DNA of 64,000 nt. Origin: Streptomyces sp. DH37 (GTDB lineage: Bacteria; Actinomycetota; Actinomycetes; Streptomycetales; Streptomycetaceae). This document shows positions 18,218 to 26,780 of this stretch, piece by piece. The stretch lies in assembly GCF_029813835.1 (NCBI RefSeq), contig NZ_JARVKV010000003.1, positions 1 to 64,000 on the forward strand, read 5' to 3'. A program made the translations under genes and the position numbers. Positions within the stretch are counted from its first letter, which is position 1, and every line of letters starts with the position of its first letter. A model generated the notes under the pieces. That model saw only the letters and a list, made by a program, of their open reading frames with translations. It did not search any database and was not told the origin of the DNA.

Positions 18218-19216
18218 ATGACGACGCTGCTGCCGGAGACGGACCAGGGCGGAGGCCCGGAGGCGTACGAGAGGGCGTTCGACGCGGCGGTCGCCGCGGA
18301 CGAGCGGATCGAGCCGCGCGACTGGATGCCCGACGCCTACCGCGCGACGCTGGTGCGCCAGATAGCGCAGCACGCCCACTCCGAGATCATCGGCATGCAG
18401 CCGGAGGCCAACTGGATCACGCGGGCGCCCTCGCTGCGCCGCAAGGCGATCCTGATGGCCAAGGTGCAGGACGAGGCGGGGCACGGGCTGTACCTCTACA
18501 GCGCCGCGGAGACGCTCGGCGTCAGCCGCGACGAGCTGCTGGACAAGCTGCACTCCGGACGCCAGAAGTACTCCTCCATCTTCAACTACCCCACCCTGAC
18601 CTGGGCCGACGTCGGCGCGATCGGCTGGCTGGTGGACGGCGCGGCCATCACCAACCAGGTGCCGCTGTGCCGCTGCTCCTACGGGCCGTACGCGCGGGCC
18701 ATGGTCCGCGTCTGCAAGGAGGAGTCCTTCCACCAGCGCCAGGGGTACGAGCTGCTGCTCGCGCTCAGCCGGGGCACCGAGGCCCAGCACGCGATGGCGC
18801 AGGACGCCGTGAACCGCTGGTGGTGGCCGTCGCTGATGATGTTCGGCCCGCCCGACGACGCGTCGAAGCACTCCGCGCAGTCCATGGCCTGGAAGATCAA
18901 GCGGCACTCCAACGACGAGCTGCGCCAGCGCTTCGTGGACATCTGCGTCCCGCAGGCCGAGTCCCTCGGCCTGACCCTGCCCGACCCGGAGCTGCGGTGG
19001 AACGAGGAGCGCGGGCACTACGACTTCGGGCCGATCGACTGGTCCGAGTTCCACGAGGTGCTGCGCGGCAACGGCCCCTGCAACGAGCAGCGGCTGAGCC
19101 GGCGGCGCCGCGCCCACGAGGAGGGCGCCTGGGTGCGCGAGGCCGCGGCGGCGTACGCCCGCAGGCACGCGGACGGGCACGGGGAGCGGGACCGCGACGG
19201 AAGGGCGACGGCATGA
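18218..19216 (+). CDS. paaA: 1,2-phenylacetyl-CoA epoxidase, catalytic subunit PaaA
   Basis: 332 aa. Diiron oxygenase subunit that epoxidises the ring of phenylacetyl-CoA. The ferritin-like fold carries the metal ligands in [14 protein letters not shown] (E-x-x-H) and [14 protein letters not shown] (second E-x-x-H). [14 protein letters not shown] and [17 protein letters not shown] are well conserved in PaaA. First gene of a tightly packed operon; its stop overlaps the paaB start (ATGA). The C-terminal ~30 residues are Arg/Asp-rich and variable. Confidence 0.96.
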   Translation: MTTLLPETDQGGGPEAYERAFDAAVAADERIEPRDWMPDAYRATLVRQIAQHAHSEIIGMQPEANWITRAPSLRRKAILMAKVQDEAGHGLYLYSAAETLGVSRDELLDKLHSGRQKYSSIFNYPTLTWADVGAIGWLVDGAAITNQVPLCRCSYGPYARAMVRVCKEESFHQRQGYELLLALSRGTEAQHAMAQDAVNRWWWPSLMMFGPPDDASKHSAQSMAWKIKRHSNDELRQRFVDICVPQAESLGLTLPDPELRWNEERGHYDFGPIDWSEFHEVLRGNGPCNEQRLSRRRRAHEEGAWVREAAAAYARRHADGHGERDRDGRATA

Positions 19217-19500
19217 CCACCAGCGAATGGCCCCTGTGGGAGGTCTTCGTCCGCAGCAGGCGCGGCCTGTCCCACACCCACGCCGGGAGCCTGCACGCGC
19301 CCGACGCCGAGATGGCCCTGCGCAACGCGCGGGACCTGTACACCCGGCGGTCGGAGGGCGTCTCGATCTGGGTGGTGCCGTCGTCCGCGATCACCGCCTC
19401 CTCACCCGACGAGAAGGACCCCTTCTTCGAGCCCGCCGCCGACAAGCCGTACCGGCACCCCACCTTCTACGAGGTCCCCGAGGGGGTGCGGCACCTGTGA
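19213..19500 (+). CDS. paaB: 1,2-phenylacetyl-CoA epoxidase subunit PaaB
   Basis: 95 aa, full length for PaaB. This small subunit is required for the PaaABCE epoxidase complex. [20 protein letters not shown] and [20 protein letters not shown] are typical of the family. It overlaps paaA by 4 nt and paaC by 4 nt. Confidence 0.95.
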   Translation: MTTSEWPLWEVFVRSRRGLSHTHAGSLHAPDAEMALRNARDLYTRRSEGVSIWVVPSSAITASSPDEKDPFFEPAADKPYRHPTFYEVPEGVRHL

Positions 19501-20219
19501 GCGCCCCGCGCACGGCCGTACTGGCCCTCGGAGACGACGCGCTGGTCCTCTCCCACCGCCTGGGCGAGTGGGCCGGGCACGCACCCGTCCTGGAGGAGGA
19601 GGTCGCCCTCGCCAACATCGCGCTGGACCTCCTCGGCCAGGCCCGCGTCCTGCTGTCGATGGCCGGCGACGAGGACGAGCTGGCGTACCTCCGCGAGGAG
19701 CGGGCCTTCACCAACGTGCAGCTCGTGGAGCAGCCGAACGGCGACTTCGCCCACACCATCGCCCGCCAGCTGTACTTCTCCACCTACCAGGAGCTGCTGT
19801 ACGAGCGGCTGGCCGGCGGCGGCACCGGTGACGCCGGACTGGCCGCGCTGGCCGCCAAGGCGGTCAAGGAGGTCGCCTACCACCGCGACCACGCCGAGCA
19901 CTGGACGCTGCGCCTGGGCGACGGCACCGACGTCAGCCACGCGCGCATGCGGAGCGCGCTGGACGGGCTGTGGCGCCACACCGGCGAGCTGTTCCGGCCG
20001 GTGGAGGGCCTGGACGTCGACTGGGACGGGCTGCGCGAGGAGTGGACGCGGCGCGTCACCGCCGTGCTGGAGCGCGCGACCCTCACCGTCCCCGAGGGGC
20101 CCCAGAGCAGCCCCTGGGCCGCCGGTGCCGGGCGGCAGGGCATCCACACCGAGCCGTTCGGCCGGATGCTCGCCGAGATGCAGCACCTGCACCGCAGCCA
20201 CCCGGGGGCGTCGTGGTGA
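19497..20219 (+). CDS. paaC: 1,2-phenylacetyl-CoA epoxidase subunit PaaC
   Basis: 240 aa. Structural partner of PaaA with a ferritin-like fold. The N-terminus LALGDDALVLSHRLGEWAGH and the segments EEVALANIALDLLGQARVLL and FAHTIARQLYFSTYQELLY fit PaaC. The GTG start (VSAPRTAV) overlaps the paaB stop by 4 nt (GTGA). Confidence 0.95.
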   Translation: MSAPRTAVLALGDDALVLSHRLGEWAGHAPVLEEEVALANIALDLLGQARVLLSMAGDEDELAYLREERAFTNVQLVEQPNGDFAHTIARQLYFSTYQELLYERLAGGGTGDAGLAALAAKAVKEVAYHRDHAEHWTLRLGDGTDVSHARMRSALDGLWRHTGELFRPVEGLDVDWDGLREEWTRRVTAVLERATLTVPEGPQSSPWAAGAGRQGIHTEPFGRMLAEMQHLHRSHPGASW

Positions 20220-20734
20220 CGCCCCCCGCGGAGACGACGGCGCTGGAGGCGGAGCTGCGCGAGATCGCGGGCTCCGTCCCGGATCCGGAGCTGCCGGTGG
20301 TGTCCCTGGCCGAGCTGGGCGTACTGCGCGGCCTGCACGTCCTCGCGCCGGGCCGGGTGGAGGTCGAACTGACCCCGACCTACACCGGCTGCCCGGCGGT
20401 GGAGGCGATGTCCGCCGACGTCGAACGGGCGCTGCGCGAGCACGGCGTGGCGGAGGTGACGGTCCGCACGGTCCTCTCCCCGCCCTGGACGACGGACGCG
20501 ATCACCGCCGAGGGACGCCGCAAGCTGGCCGAGTTCGGGATCGCCCCGCCCCGCCCGGGCCGGGGCGCCTCCGCGGACGGCGGCCCGGTCGCGGTGGACC
20601 TGGCCATCCGCTGCCCCCACTGCGGTTCGGCCGACACCACTCTGCTCAGCCGCTTCTCCTCCACCGCCTGCAAGGCACTGCGCCGCTGCGCCTCCTGCCG
20701 GGAGCCGTTCGACCACTTCAAGGAGCTGACATGA
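20216..20734 (+). CDS. paaD: PaaD, iron-sulfur assembly factor for phenylacetyl-CoA epoxidase
   Basis: 172 aa. It has an N-terminal DUF59/MIP18 domain (GSVPDPELPVVSLAELG; YTGCPAVEAM) and a C-terminal zinc-ribbon-like CPHCGS...CASC. PaaD is thought to mature the 2Fe-2S cluster of PaaE. Two adjacent GTG codons (20213, 20216) could start it; I prefer 20216, which gives the 4-nt GTGA overlap with paaC seen elsewhere in the operon. Its stop overlaps the paaE ATG. Confidence 0.93.
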   Translation: MTPPAETTALEAELREIAGSVPDPELPVVSLAELGVLRGLHVLAPGRVEVELTPTYTGCPAVEAMSADVERALREHGVAEVTVRTVLSPPWTTDAITAEGRRKLAEFGIAPPRPGRGASADGGPVAVDLAIRCPHCGSADTTLLSRFSSTACKALRRCASCREPFDHFKELT

Positions 20735-21798
20735 GGTTCCACCCGCTCCGGGTGCGCGAGGTCGAGCGGCTCACGGACGACGCGGCGGCCGTGACGTTCG
20801 AGGTGCCGCCCGAGCTGCACGACGCCTTCCGCCACGTCCCCGGCCAGCACGTCACCCTGCGCCGCGAGGTGGACGGCGTGGAGGTGCGCCGCACGTACTC
20901 CATCTGCTCCCCCGCCGTTCCGGCGCCCGCCGAGCCGGTGCTGAAGGTCGGCATCCGGCTGGTGGAGGGCGGCGCGTTCTCCACCTACGCCCTCAAGGAG
21001 CTGTCCGCCGGGGACACGGTCGACGTGATGCCCCCGATGGGCCGCTTCACGCTGCGCCCGCGCCCGGGGCGCTTCGCGGCGATCGTCGGCGGCAGCGGCA
21101 TCACACCGGTGCTGTCCATCGCCGCCACCCTGCTGGCCGAGCAGCCCGACGCCCGGTTCTGCCTGGTCCGCACCGACCGCACCGCGGCGTCGGCGATGTT
21201 CCTGGAGGAGGTCGCCGAGCTGAAGGACCGCCACCCCGACCGCTTCCACCTGGTGCACACGCTCTCCCGCGAGGAGCGCCAGGCGGGCCTGCCCACCGGG
21301 CGGCTCGACGCCGGGCGCCTCGTCGACCTGCTGCCCGCCCTGCTGCCGGTGGCCGACGTCGACGGCTGGTTCCTGTGCGGGCCGCACGGACTGGTCCGGG
21401 GCGCGGAGAGCGCGCTGACCGCGCTCGGGGTGCCCGCCTCCGCGATCCACCAGGAGATCTTCCACGTGGACGACGCCTCCCCGGACGCGGGGGAGCGGAC
21501 CGGCCGCCGCACCGCGCCCGGCGGCTCGAAGCTCACCGCCACGCTCGACGGCCGGATGGGCGTCTGGCCGGCCGGCGGCGGCGAGACGCTGCTGGAGACG
21601 GTGCTGCGCAACCGCTCCGACGCCCCGTACGCCTGCAAGGGCGGGGTGTGCGGCACCTGCCGCGTGAAGCTGGTCTCCGGCGAGGTGAGCATGGACCGCA
21701 ACTTCGCCCTGGAGCCGGAGGAGGTCTCGGCGGGGTACGTGCTGGCCTGCCAGTCACGGCCGGTCACCGAGGCCGTCGAGGTGGACTTCGACGCCTGA
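20731..21798 (+). CDS. paaE: 1,2-phenylacetyl-CoA epoxidase reductase subunit PaaE
   Basis: 355 aa. Supplies electrons from NAD(P)H to PaaA. It has an N-terminal FAD domain with RRTYSICSP, an NAD(P) domain with IVGGSGITPVLSIAATLL, and a C-terminal plant-type 2Fe-2S ferredoxin with CKGGVCGTC plus a later Cys in LACQSRP. Last gene of the operon, with ATGA overlap with paaD. Confidence 0.96.
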   Translation: MRFHPLRVREVERLTDDAAAVTFEVPPELHDAFRHVPGQHVTLRREVDGVEVRRTYSICSPAVPAPAEPVLKVGIRLVEGGAFSTYALKELSAGDTVDVMPPMGRFTLRPRPGRFAAIVGGSGITPVLSIAATLLAEQPDARFCLVRTDRTAASAMFLEEVAELKDRHPDRFHLVHTLSREERQAGLPTGRLDAGRLVDLLPALLPVADVDGWFLCGPHGLVRGAESALTALGVPASAIHQEIFHVDDASPDAGERTGRRTAPGGSKLTATLDGRMGVWPAGGGETLLETVLRNRSDAPYACKGGVCGTCRVKLVSGEVSMDRNFALEPEEVSAGYVLACQSRPVTEAVEVDFDA

Positions 21799-21831
21799 CG
21801 CGCCCGCGGGGCTCCCGCACACCCCCCACGG

Positions 21832-21852
21832 CCGGCGCACCGACCGCGCCGG
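21832..21852. terminator. Short hairpin between convergent paaE and rhodanese gene
   Basis: 7-bp perfect stem CCGGCGC/GCGCCGG with a 7-nt loop, 33 nt after the paaE stop and 4 nt beyond the rhodanese stop, so it could serve both. No U-tract, as usual in Streptomyces. Confidence 0.45.
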
Positions 21853-21855
21853 ACC

Positions 21856-22197
21856 TCACACCACGTGGGCGGGCCCCTGCCCGTCGTTCACCAGCGGCCT
21901 CCCGGCCGCCTCCCAGGCCAGCATGCCGCCGTCGACGTTCACCGCGTCCACGCCCTGCCCCAGCAGGTACCGGGCGACCTGCGCCGACCGGCCGCCGACC
22001 CGGCAGACCACGTACACCCGCCGGTCGGCGGCCTTCTCGGCCACCTCGCCGAACCGTTCCACGAACTCGCTCATCGGCACGTGCAGGGCCTCCTCGGCGT
22101 GCCCGGCCGCCCACTCGTCGTCCTCCCGGACGTCCAGCAGGAGACCGTCCGACGGCACCGCCGCGGCGTCCACCGACGGAAGTCGGCCGTACTGCAT
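21856..22197 (-). CDS. Single-domain rhodanese-like protein
   Basis: 113 aa, the size of a single rhodanese domain (GlpE/PspE type). LLLDVREDDEWAAGH begins the fold, and the active loop CRVGGRS carries the sulfur-accepting Cys (about residue 71). The loop length fits sulfurtransferase rather than phosphatase. Substrate unknown. Confidence 0.9.
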   Translation of the reverse strand: MQYGRLPSVDAAAVPSDGLLLDVREDDEWAAGHAEEALHVPMSEFVERFGEVAEKAADRRVYVVCRVGGRSAQVARYLLGQGVDAVNVDGGMLAWEAAGRPLVNDGQGPAHVV

Positions 22198-22298
22198 CAG
22201 GTCACGCCCCTCTCACCGGCACCGGCCCTCCGGCACCGTCTCGCACACTCGGCACACTCCGGCCGCCGAACGGATCGCCGAACCGGCCGCCCACGAAC

Positions 22299-23207
22299 CT
22301 AGCCCGCCCGCCCCGGCCGCTCCCACCGACCCGCCTGTCCCACCTGCCCCGCCTGTCCCGCCTCACCGACCAGCTCGGCCAGACGCGCCTCCTTCTCGGC
22401 GATCCGCCCGCGCAGCTGCTCGGCGATCTCCTCCAGCAGGCCGTCCGGATCGTCGTGGGCCAGTCTGAGCATGGAGCCGATCGCGCCCTCCTCCAGTTCC
22501 GCGGCGGCCTCGGCCAGCAGCTCCTTGCGCCGCGCCAGCCACTCCAGGCGCGCGTACAGCTCCTCGCTGCGGGCGGCCTCCCGCTCCCCGGGGTCGGGGG
22601 GCCCGGCGGCCCACTCCTCGGCCAGCCCGGCGAGCGCCTCCTCGTCCCCGTCGGCGTACGCCTTGTTCACACGGGTCAGGAACTCCTCGCGCCGCTCGCG
22701 CTCCGCGTCGTCCTGCACCAGGTCCGGATGGGCCGAGCGCACCAGGTCCCGGTACAGGCGCCGGGCCCGCTCACCGGGCCGCACCCGCTCCGGCGGCCGC
22801 ACCCGCTGCCCCGTGAGCATCGCGACGGCCTCCGGCGGCAGCCCGGCGGAGTCCATCCACCCCTGGTACAGCTCCTCCACGGCCGGCATCGGCAGGAAGG
22901 ACGCCCTCGCCTCCTGCGCCCTGCGCAGGTCCTCGGGGTCGCCGGTGCGCGCGGCCACCGCCTCCGCGATCAGGACGTCCAGCTCCTCGATCCGGCCGTA
23001 CAGCGGACCGAGCCGCTGCTCGTGCAGCCGGGAGAAGTTCTCCACCTCGACCCGGAAGGTCTCCACGGCGATCTCGTACTCGATCAGCGCCGTCTCGGCC
23101 GCGCGCACGGCCCGGTCGAGGCGCTCGACGGCCTCCCGATCGGCCTCGCGCGCGTCCTGCGTCTCGTGCCCGGCACGCCGGGCTTCCTGCTGGGCTTCCG
23201 GATTCAC
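22299..23207 (-). CDS. J-domain protein with N-terminal coiled coil
   Basis: 302 aa. The first ~90 residues are strongly helical and charged (coiled coil). An internal J-like domain at about residues 140-195 has ARRLYRDLVRSAHPDLVQDD with the HPD motif needed to stimulate DnaK, then FLTRVNKAYADGDEEALAGL. A second helical stretch, RKELLAEAAAELEEG onward, ends the protein. The J domain sits in the middle, unlike DnaJ, and the G/F and zinc regions are absent. It may be a specialised DnaK co-chaperone. Client unknown. Confidence 0.85.
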   Translation of the reverse strand: MNPEAQQEARRAGHETQDAREADREAVERLDRAVRAAETALIEYEIAVETFRVEVENFSRLHEQRLGPLYGRIEELDVLIAEAVAARTGDPEDLRRAQEARASFLPMPAVEELYQGWMDSAGLPPEAVAMLTGQRVRPPERVRPGERARRLYRDLVRSAHPDLVQDDAERERREEFLTRVNKAYADGDEEALAGLAEEWAAGPPDPGEREAARSEELYARLEWLARRKELLAEAAAELEEGAIGSMLRLAHDDPDGLLEEIAEQLRGRIAEKEARLAELVGEAGQAGQVGQAGRWERPGRAG

Positions 23208-23382
23208 GGGCTTCCTCGCGACGGCGTTCCACTGCGCCCCCGGCCGGGGCTCCGCGCCGCGCCCGCCGGGGAGGCACCCCGGCCGGACAGCGGCGTCACC
23301 CGGCCAGCCTACGGCTCCCGGGGCCCTGACTCACCTGACCCACCCTCCCGGCCCCCGGCTCCGGCCCCGGTCGGCCCCGGCC

Positions 23383-24774
23383 CTACACCCCCTGCTCGGC
23401 CGCCAGCCGCCCGGAGCGCACGGCGGCCACCAGCTCCGCGTGGTCCTTCTCGGTGCGGTCGGCGTAGGCCACGGCGAAGGCGGCCACCGCCTCGTCCAGC
23501 TCCTCCGACCTGCCGCAGTAGCCCGCCAGCAGCCGCGGATCGGCGCTGTGGGAGTGCGCACGGGCCAGCAGGGCGCCGGTCATCCGCCCGTAGTCGTCGA
23601 TCTCCCCGGCCGTCAGCGCAGCCGGATCCACGCTGCCCTTGCGGTTGCGGAACTGCCGCACCTGGTACGGCCGCCCCTGGACCGTCGTCCAGCCCAGCAG
23701 CGTGTCGGAGACCACCTGCATCCGCTGCTGCCCCAGCACCACCCGGCGCCCCTCGTGCTCCGGCTCCGGCTCGGCGAAGCCCGCCGACGCCGCGTACGGG
23801 CGCAGCACCGAGGGCCGGGCCTCCTTCACCTGGAGCACCAGCGGCTCCCCCCGGTGGTCCAGGAGCAGCACCACGTACGAGCGCGTGCCCACGCTGCCGG
23901 TGCCCACGACCCGGAACGCCACGTCGTGGACCGCGTACCGCGCCAGCAGCGGCAACCGGTCCTCCGGCAGCGTCCCCAGGTACTCCGCCAGCGAGGAGGC
24001 CACGGCCGCCGCCTCCGCGTCGGAGGCCCTGCGCAGCACGGGCGGGGCGTCGACGAAGACACGGCCGCCGTCCCCGGTCTCCCGGGTGGACTTTGCGGCG
24101 AAGCGGGCACTGGTGTTGCGCCGGGCCTTCTCCGCGACCCGCTGGAGGGTGCCCAGCAGGTCGTGGGCCTCGGCGTGCGAGACGAGCTCCTCGTCGGCGA
24201 CGGCGTTCCAGGCGTCGGCCGCCGGCATCCTCGCCAGCAGCCGCAGGGTGTGCCGGTACGCCCCGGCCGCGTCGTGCGCCGCCGCCCGGCAGACGTCCTC
24301 CGCCGCGCCCGCCTCGCGCCCGGCCAGCACCAGCGAGGCGGCCAGCCGCTTGAGGTCCCACTCCCAGGGACCGCGCACGGTCTCGTCGAAGTCGTTGAGG
24401 TCGATGGTCAGACCGCCGCGGGCGTCACCGTAGAGACCGAAGTTCGCGGCGTGCGCGTCCCCGCAGAGCTGCGCGCCGACGCCGGTGGCGGGCGTGCCGT
24501 GCGCCAGGTCGTACGCCATCAGCCCGGCGGAGCCCCGCAGGAAGGAGAAGGGCGTGGCGGCCATCCGGCCGACCCGGATCGGCACCAGCTCCGCGATCCT
24601 GCCGTGGTTGGACTCCTCCACGGCGGCCACCGCGTCCGGCCGCCCCGGGACCGCGGAGAACCCGGCGTGCGCGCGCCTGGGCACCGCCTCCCGCAGCGCC
24701 CGGCCCGCCCGTTTCGGCGACTCCGGGCTCCGCCGGTCCGCGAACCCCGGCACGTACGGCAGCCGCTCGGACAC
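23383..24774 (-). CDS. DUF2252 domain-containing protein
   Basis: 463 aa. Conserved DUF2252 blocks: HGRIAELVPIRVGRMAATPF, FLRGSAGLMAYDLA, CGDAHAANFGLYGDARGGL and DFDETVRGPWEWDLKRLAAS. This family is distantly related to protein-kinase-like phosphotransferases, but its function is unknown. I chose the GTG at 24774 (VSERLPYVPGF) because an AGGGGGTGGGGG ribosome site precedes it; the longer frame reads low-complexity sequence. Confidence 0.88.
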   Translation of the reverse strand: MSERLPYVPGFADRRSPESPKRAGRALREAVPRRAHAGFSAVPGRPDAVAAVEESNHGRIAELVPIRVGRMAATPFSFLRGSAGLMAYDLAHGTPATGVGAQLCGDAHAANFGLYGDARGGLTIDLNDFDETVRGPWEWDLKRLAASLVLAGREAGAAEDVCRAAAHDAAGAYRHTLRLLARMPAADAWNAVADEELVSHAEAHDLLGTLQRVAEKARRNTSARFAAKSTRETGDGGRVFVDAPPVLRRASDAEAAAVASSLAEYLGTLPEDRLPLLARYAVHDVAFRVVGTGSVGTRSYVVLLLDHRGEPLVLQVKEARPSVLRPYAASAGFAEPEPEHEGRRVVLGQQRMQVVSDTLLGWTTVQGRPYQVRQFRNRKGSVDPAALTAGEIDDYGRMTGALLARAHSHSADPRLLAGYCGRSEELDEAVAAFAVAYADRTEKDHAELVAAVRSGRLAAEQGV

Positions 24775-24980
24775 GGCCCCCACCCCCTGCGCAACTCCCT
24801 GGCGGCCGGCGCCGGTCGGAAACGGCCGGAACCGACCGGTGACGATCAGCGGATCCGAAGGTACCTCCCCGTCCGGGCGACCGTCAGTCCCCGAGCCTCC
24901 GTCGGAGCGCCCCGGGAGGCCCCGGCCGATGGGACGGCCCCGAGGGCCCGGAGCCCCGAGGGTCAAGGGGCGCACAACGA

Positions 24981-25024
24981 AGCGAGCCTCTCACGGTGAC
25001 TTCCGTCACCGTGAGAGGCTCGCT
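24981..25024. terminator. Long perfect hairpin behind tRNA-Leu
   Basis: Perfect 20-bp stem (24981-25000 with 25005-25024) and a TTCC loop, beginning 5 nt after the tRNA 3' end on the minus strand. It should end tRNA transcription and insulate the DUF2252 gene. No U-tract. Confidence 0.85.
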
Positions 25025-25029
25025 CTCTG

Positions 25030-25113
25030 TGCGCGAGGGGGGAGTTGAACCCCCACGCCCTTTCGGGCACTGGAACCTGAATCCAGCGCGTCTGCCTATT
25101 CCGCCACCCGCGC
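25030..25113 (-). tRNA. tRNA-Leu (anticodon CAG)
   Basis: 84 nt with the long variable arm of leucine tRNAs. Acceptor GCGCGGG pairs with CTCGCGC, the D arm begins TGGCGGAATAGGCAGACGC, the anticodon loop TTCAGGT gives CAG, and the T arm is GGGGGTTCAACTCCCCC. Discriminator A; CCA is not encoded. Confidence 0.95.
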
Positions 25114-25428
25114 ATGGGTGCTGCCGCTTTGATTCTCCCACATTCCCGGAGGGCTTCCGTCCGGTCCGGCGGGATCGCCTGGCGACACCCAGAACATTAG
25201 CACGCTGTCCGGGGTGGTCTCACACCCGTATCGACCGACCGCGGTTTGGGACACTGGTCCCGTGCCACCTCTACGATCCGTGTGAGGGTTGACACCCGCG
25301 CGCCGGGCCCCGGTGGGGAACCAGCCGTTTTCCCCGCGCGTGGATACGATCAGTAAGCAGTATCGGAGGCGACGCGTCGTGTGCGACCGGCGCACTAGAG
25401 CCGAGGACGTCGGGGAAGGAGGTGCACC
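25114..25428. other. Intergenic region between tRNA-Leu and fhaA
   Basis: 315 bp. It should hold the divergent promoters for tRNA-Leu and the fhaA operon. On the minus strand TAATGT (25199-25194) is a fair -10 for the tRNA, with no good -35. On the plus strand TTGACA (25289-25294) and TACGAT (25272-25277 and 25345-25350) are present but not at standard spacing. I cannot assign a start point. A strong GGAAGGAGG ribosome site precedes fhaA. Confidence 0.5.
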
Positions 25429-26235
25429 GTGGGAGTTCTGAAGCGCTTCGAGCAGCGTCTCGAGGGTCTCGTCAACGGCACCTTCGCCAAGGTGTTCAAG
25501 TCGGAGGTGCAGCCCGTCGAGATCGCGGGCGCCCTCCAGCGCGAGTGCGACAACAACGCCACCATCTGGAACCGCGAACGGACCGTCGTCCCCAACGACT
25601 TCATCGTCGAGCTCAGCGCCCCGGACTTCGAGCGCCTCAGCCCGTACTCCGGCCAGCTCGGCGACGAACTGGCCGGCATGGTGCGCGAGTACGCCAAGCA
25701 GCAGCGCTACACCTTCATGGGCTCGGTCAAGGTCCACCTGGAGCGGGCCGACGACCTCGACACCGGTCTGTACCGGGTGCGCAGCCGCACCCTCGCCTCC
25801 AGCACCTCCCAGCCCCAGCACGGCGCCCCGCCGTCCGGCGCCCCCGGCGGCTACGGCTACCCGCCGCAGCGCCCGGCCGGTCCGCCCCCCATGCCGGCCG
25901 GTCCGCCGCCCGGCGGTCCGCCGGCGGCCCCCGGCGGGCCGGTGCCGGCCACCCAGACCCGGCGCTGGATCGAGATCAACGGCACCCGCCACCAGATCTC
26001 CCGCCCCACCATGGTGCTGGGCCGCTCCACCGAGACCGACGTGCGGATCGACGACCCCGGCGTCTCGCGGCGCCACTGCGAGATCCGGTCCGGAAACCCC
26101 ACGACGATCCAGGACCTGGGCTCCACCAACGGCATCGTGGTAGACGGACAGCACACCACGCGCGCTACGCTCCGCGACGGCTCACGCATCGTCGTGGGCA
26201 GCACCACGATCATTTACCGGCAAGCCGAAGGGTGA
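25429..26235 (+). CDS. fhaA: FhaA-like protein: DUF3662 plus FHA domain
   Basis: 268 aa. N-terminal DUF3662 domain (about 1-115, MGVLKRFEQRLEGLVNGTF), a Pro/Gly linker, then a phosphothreonine-reading FHA domain (about 178-265) with LGRSTETDVRIDDPGVSRRH and DLGSTNGI. In mycobacteria FhaA is bound or phosphorylated by PknB and links to peptidoglycan precursor export. First gene of the fhaA-fhaB-pstP-rodA-pbpA-pknB cluster. GTG start with GGAAGGAGG upstream. Confidence 0.95.
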   Translation: MGVLKRFEQRLEGLVNGTFAKVFKSEVQPVEIAGALQRECDNNATIWNRERTVVPNDFIVELSAPDFERLSPYSGQLGDELAGMVREYAKQQRYTFMGSVKVHLERADDLDTGLYRVRSRTLASSTSQPQHGAPPSGAPGGYGYPPQRPAGPPPMPAGPPPGGPPAAPGGPVPATQTRRWIEINGTRHQISRPTMVLGRSTETDVRIDDPGVSRRHCEIRSGNPTTIQDLGSTNGIVVDGQHTTRATLRDGSRIVVGSTTIIYRQAEG

Positions 26236-26245
26236 AGCGGGGGCA

Positions 26246-26746
26246 ATGTCAGAGCTGACCCTGACGGTCATGCGGTTGGGTTTTCTCGCCGTACTGTGGC
26301 TGTTCGTCATCGTGACCGTGCAGGTCATCAGGAGCGACCTCTTCGGCACCCGCGTGACCCAGCGCGCGGCCCGCCGCGCCGAGGCCCAGCGTCCTCCCCA
26401 GCCGCGCCAGGCCCCGCAGCAGGCGGCCCGCGGCGGGCGTCAGCGCCGCGGCGCCCCGACCAAACTGGTGGTGACCGAGGGGTCGCTCACCGGCACCACC
26501 GTGGCCCTCCAGGGCCAGACCATCACGCTCGGCCGGGCACACGACTCGACGATCGTGCTGGACGACGACTACGCCTCCAGCCGCCACGCCAGGATCTACC
26601 CGGACCGCGACGGCCAGTGGATCGTCGAGGACCTGGGCTCCACCAACGGCACGTACCTCGACCGGACCCGGCTCACCACGCCGACGCCGATCCCGCCCGG
26701 CGCGCCGATCCGCATCGGCAAGACGGTCATTGAGCTGCGGAAGTAG
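26246..26746 (+). CDS. fhaB: FhaB/FipA-like membrane FHA-domain protein
   Basis: 166 aa. One N-terminal membrane helix (residues about 8-28, MRLGFLAVLWLFVIVTVQVI), a basic linker, and a C-terminal FHA domain with LGRAHDSTIVLDDDYASSRH and DLGSTNGTY. The mycobacterial homologue (FipA) joins cell-division proteins. It begins 10 bp after fhaA. Confidence 0.95.
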   Translation: MSELTLTVMRLGFLAVLWLFVIVTVQVIRSDLFGTRVTQRAARRAEAQRPPQPRQAPQQAARGGRQRRGAPTKLVVTEGSLTGTTVALQGQTITLGRAHDSTIVLDDDYASSRHARIYPDRDGQWIVEDLGSTNGTYLDRTRLTTPTPIPPGAPIRIGKTVIELRK

Positions 26747-26780
26747 TGAACGCGACCATGACGACCGGAGGGTGGGCACC

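Noticed and set aside
25289..25294. TTGACA as the fhaA promoter
   Set aside because: No TAnnnT at 16-19 bp downstream.
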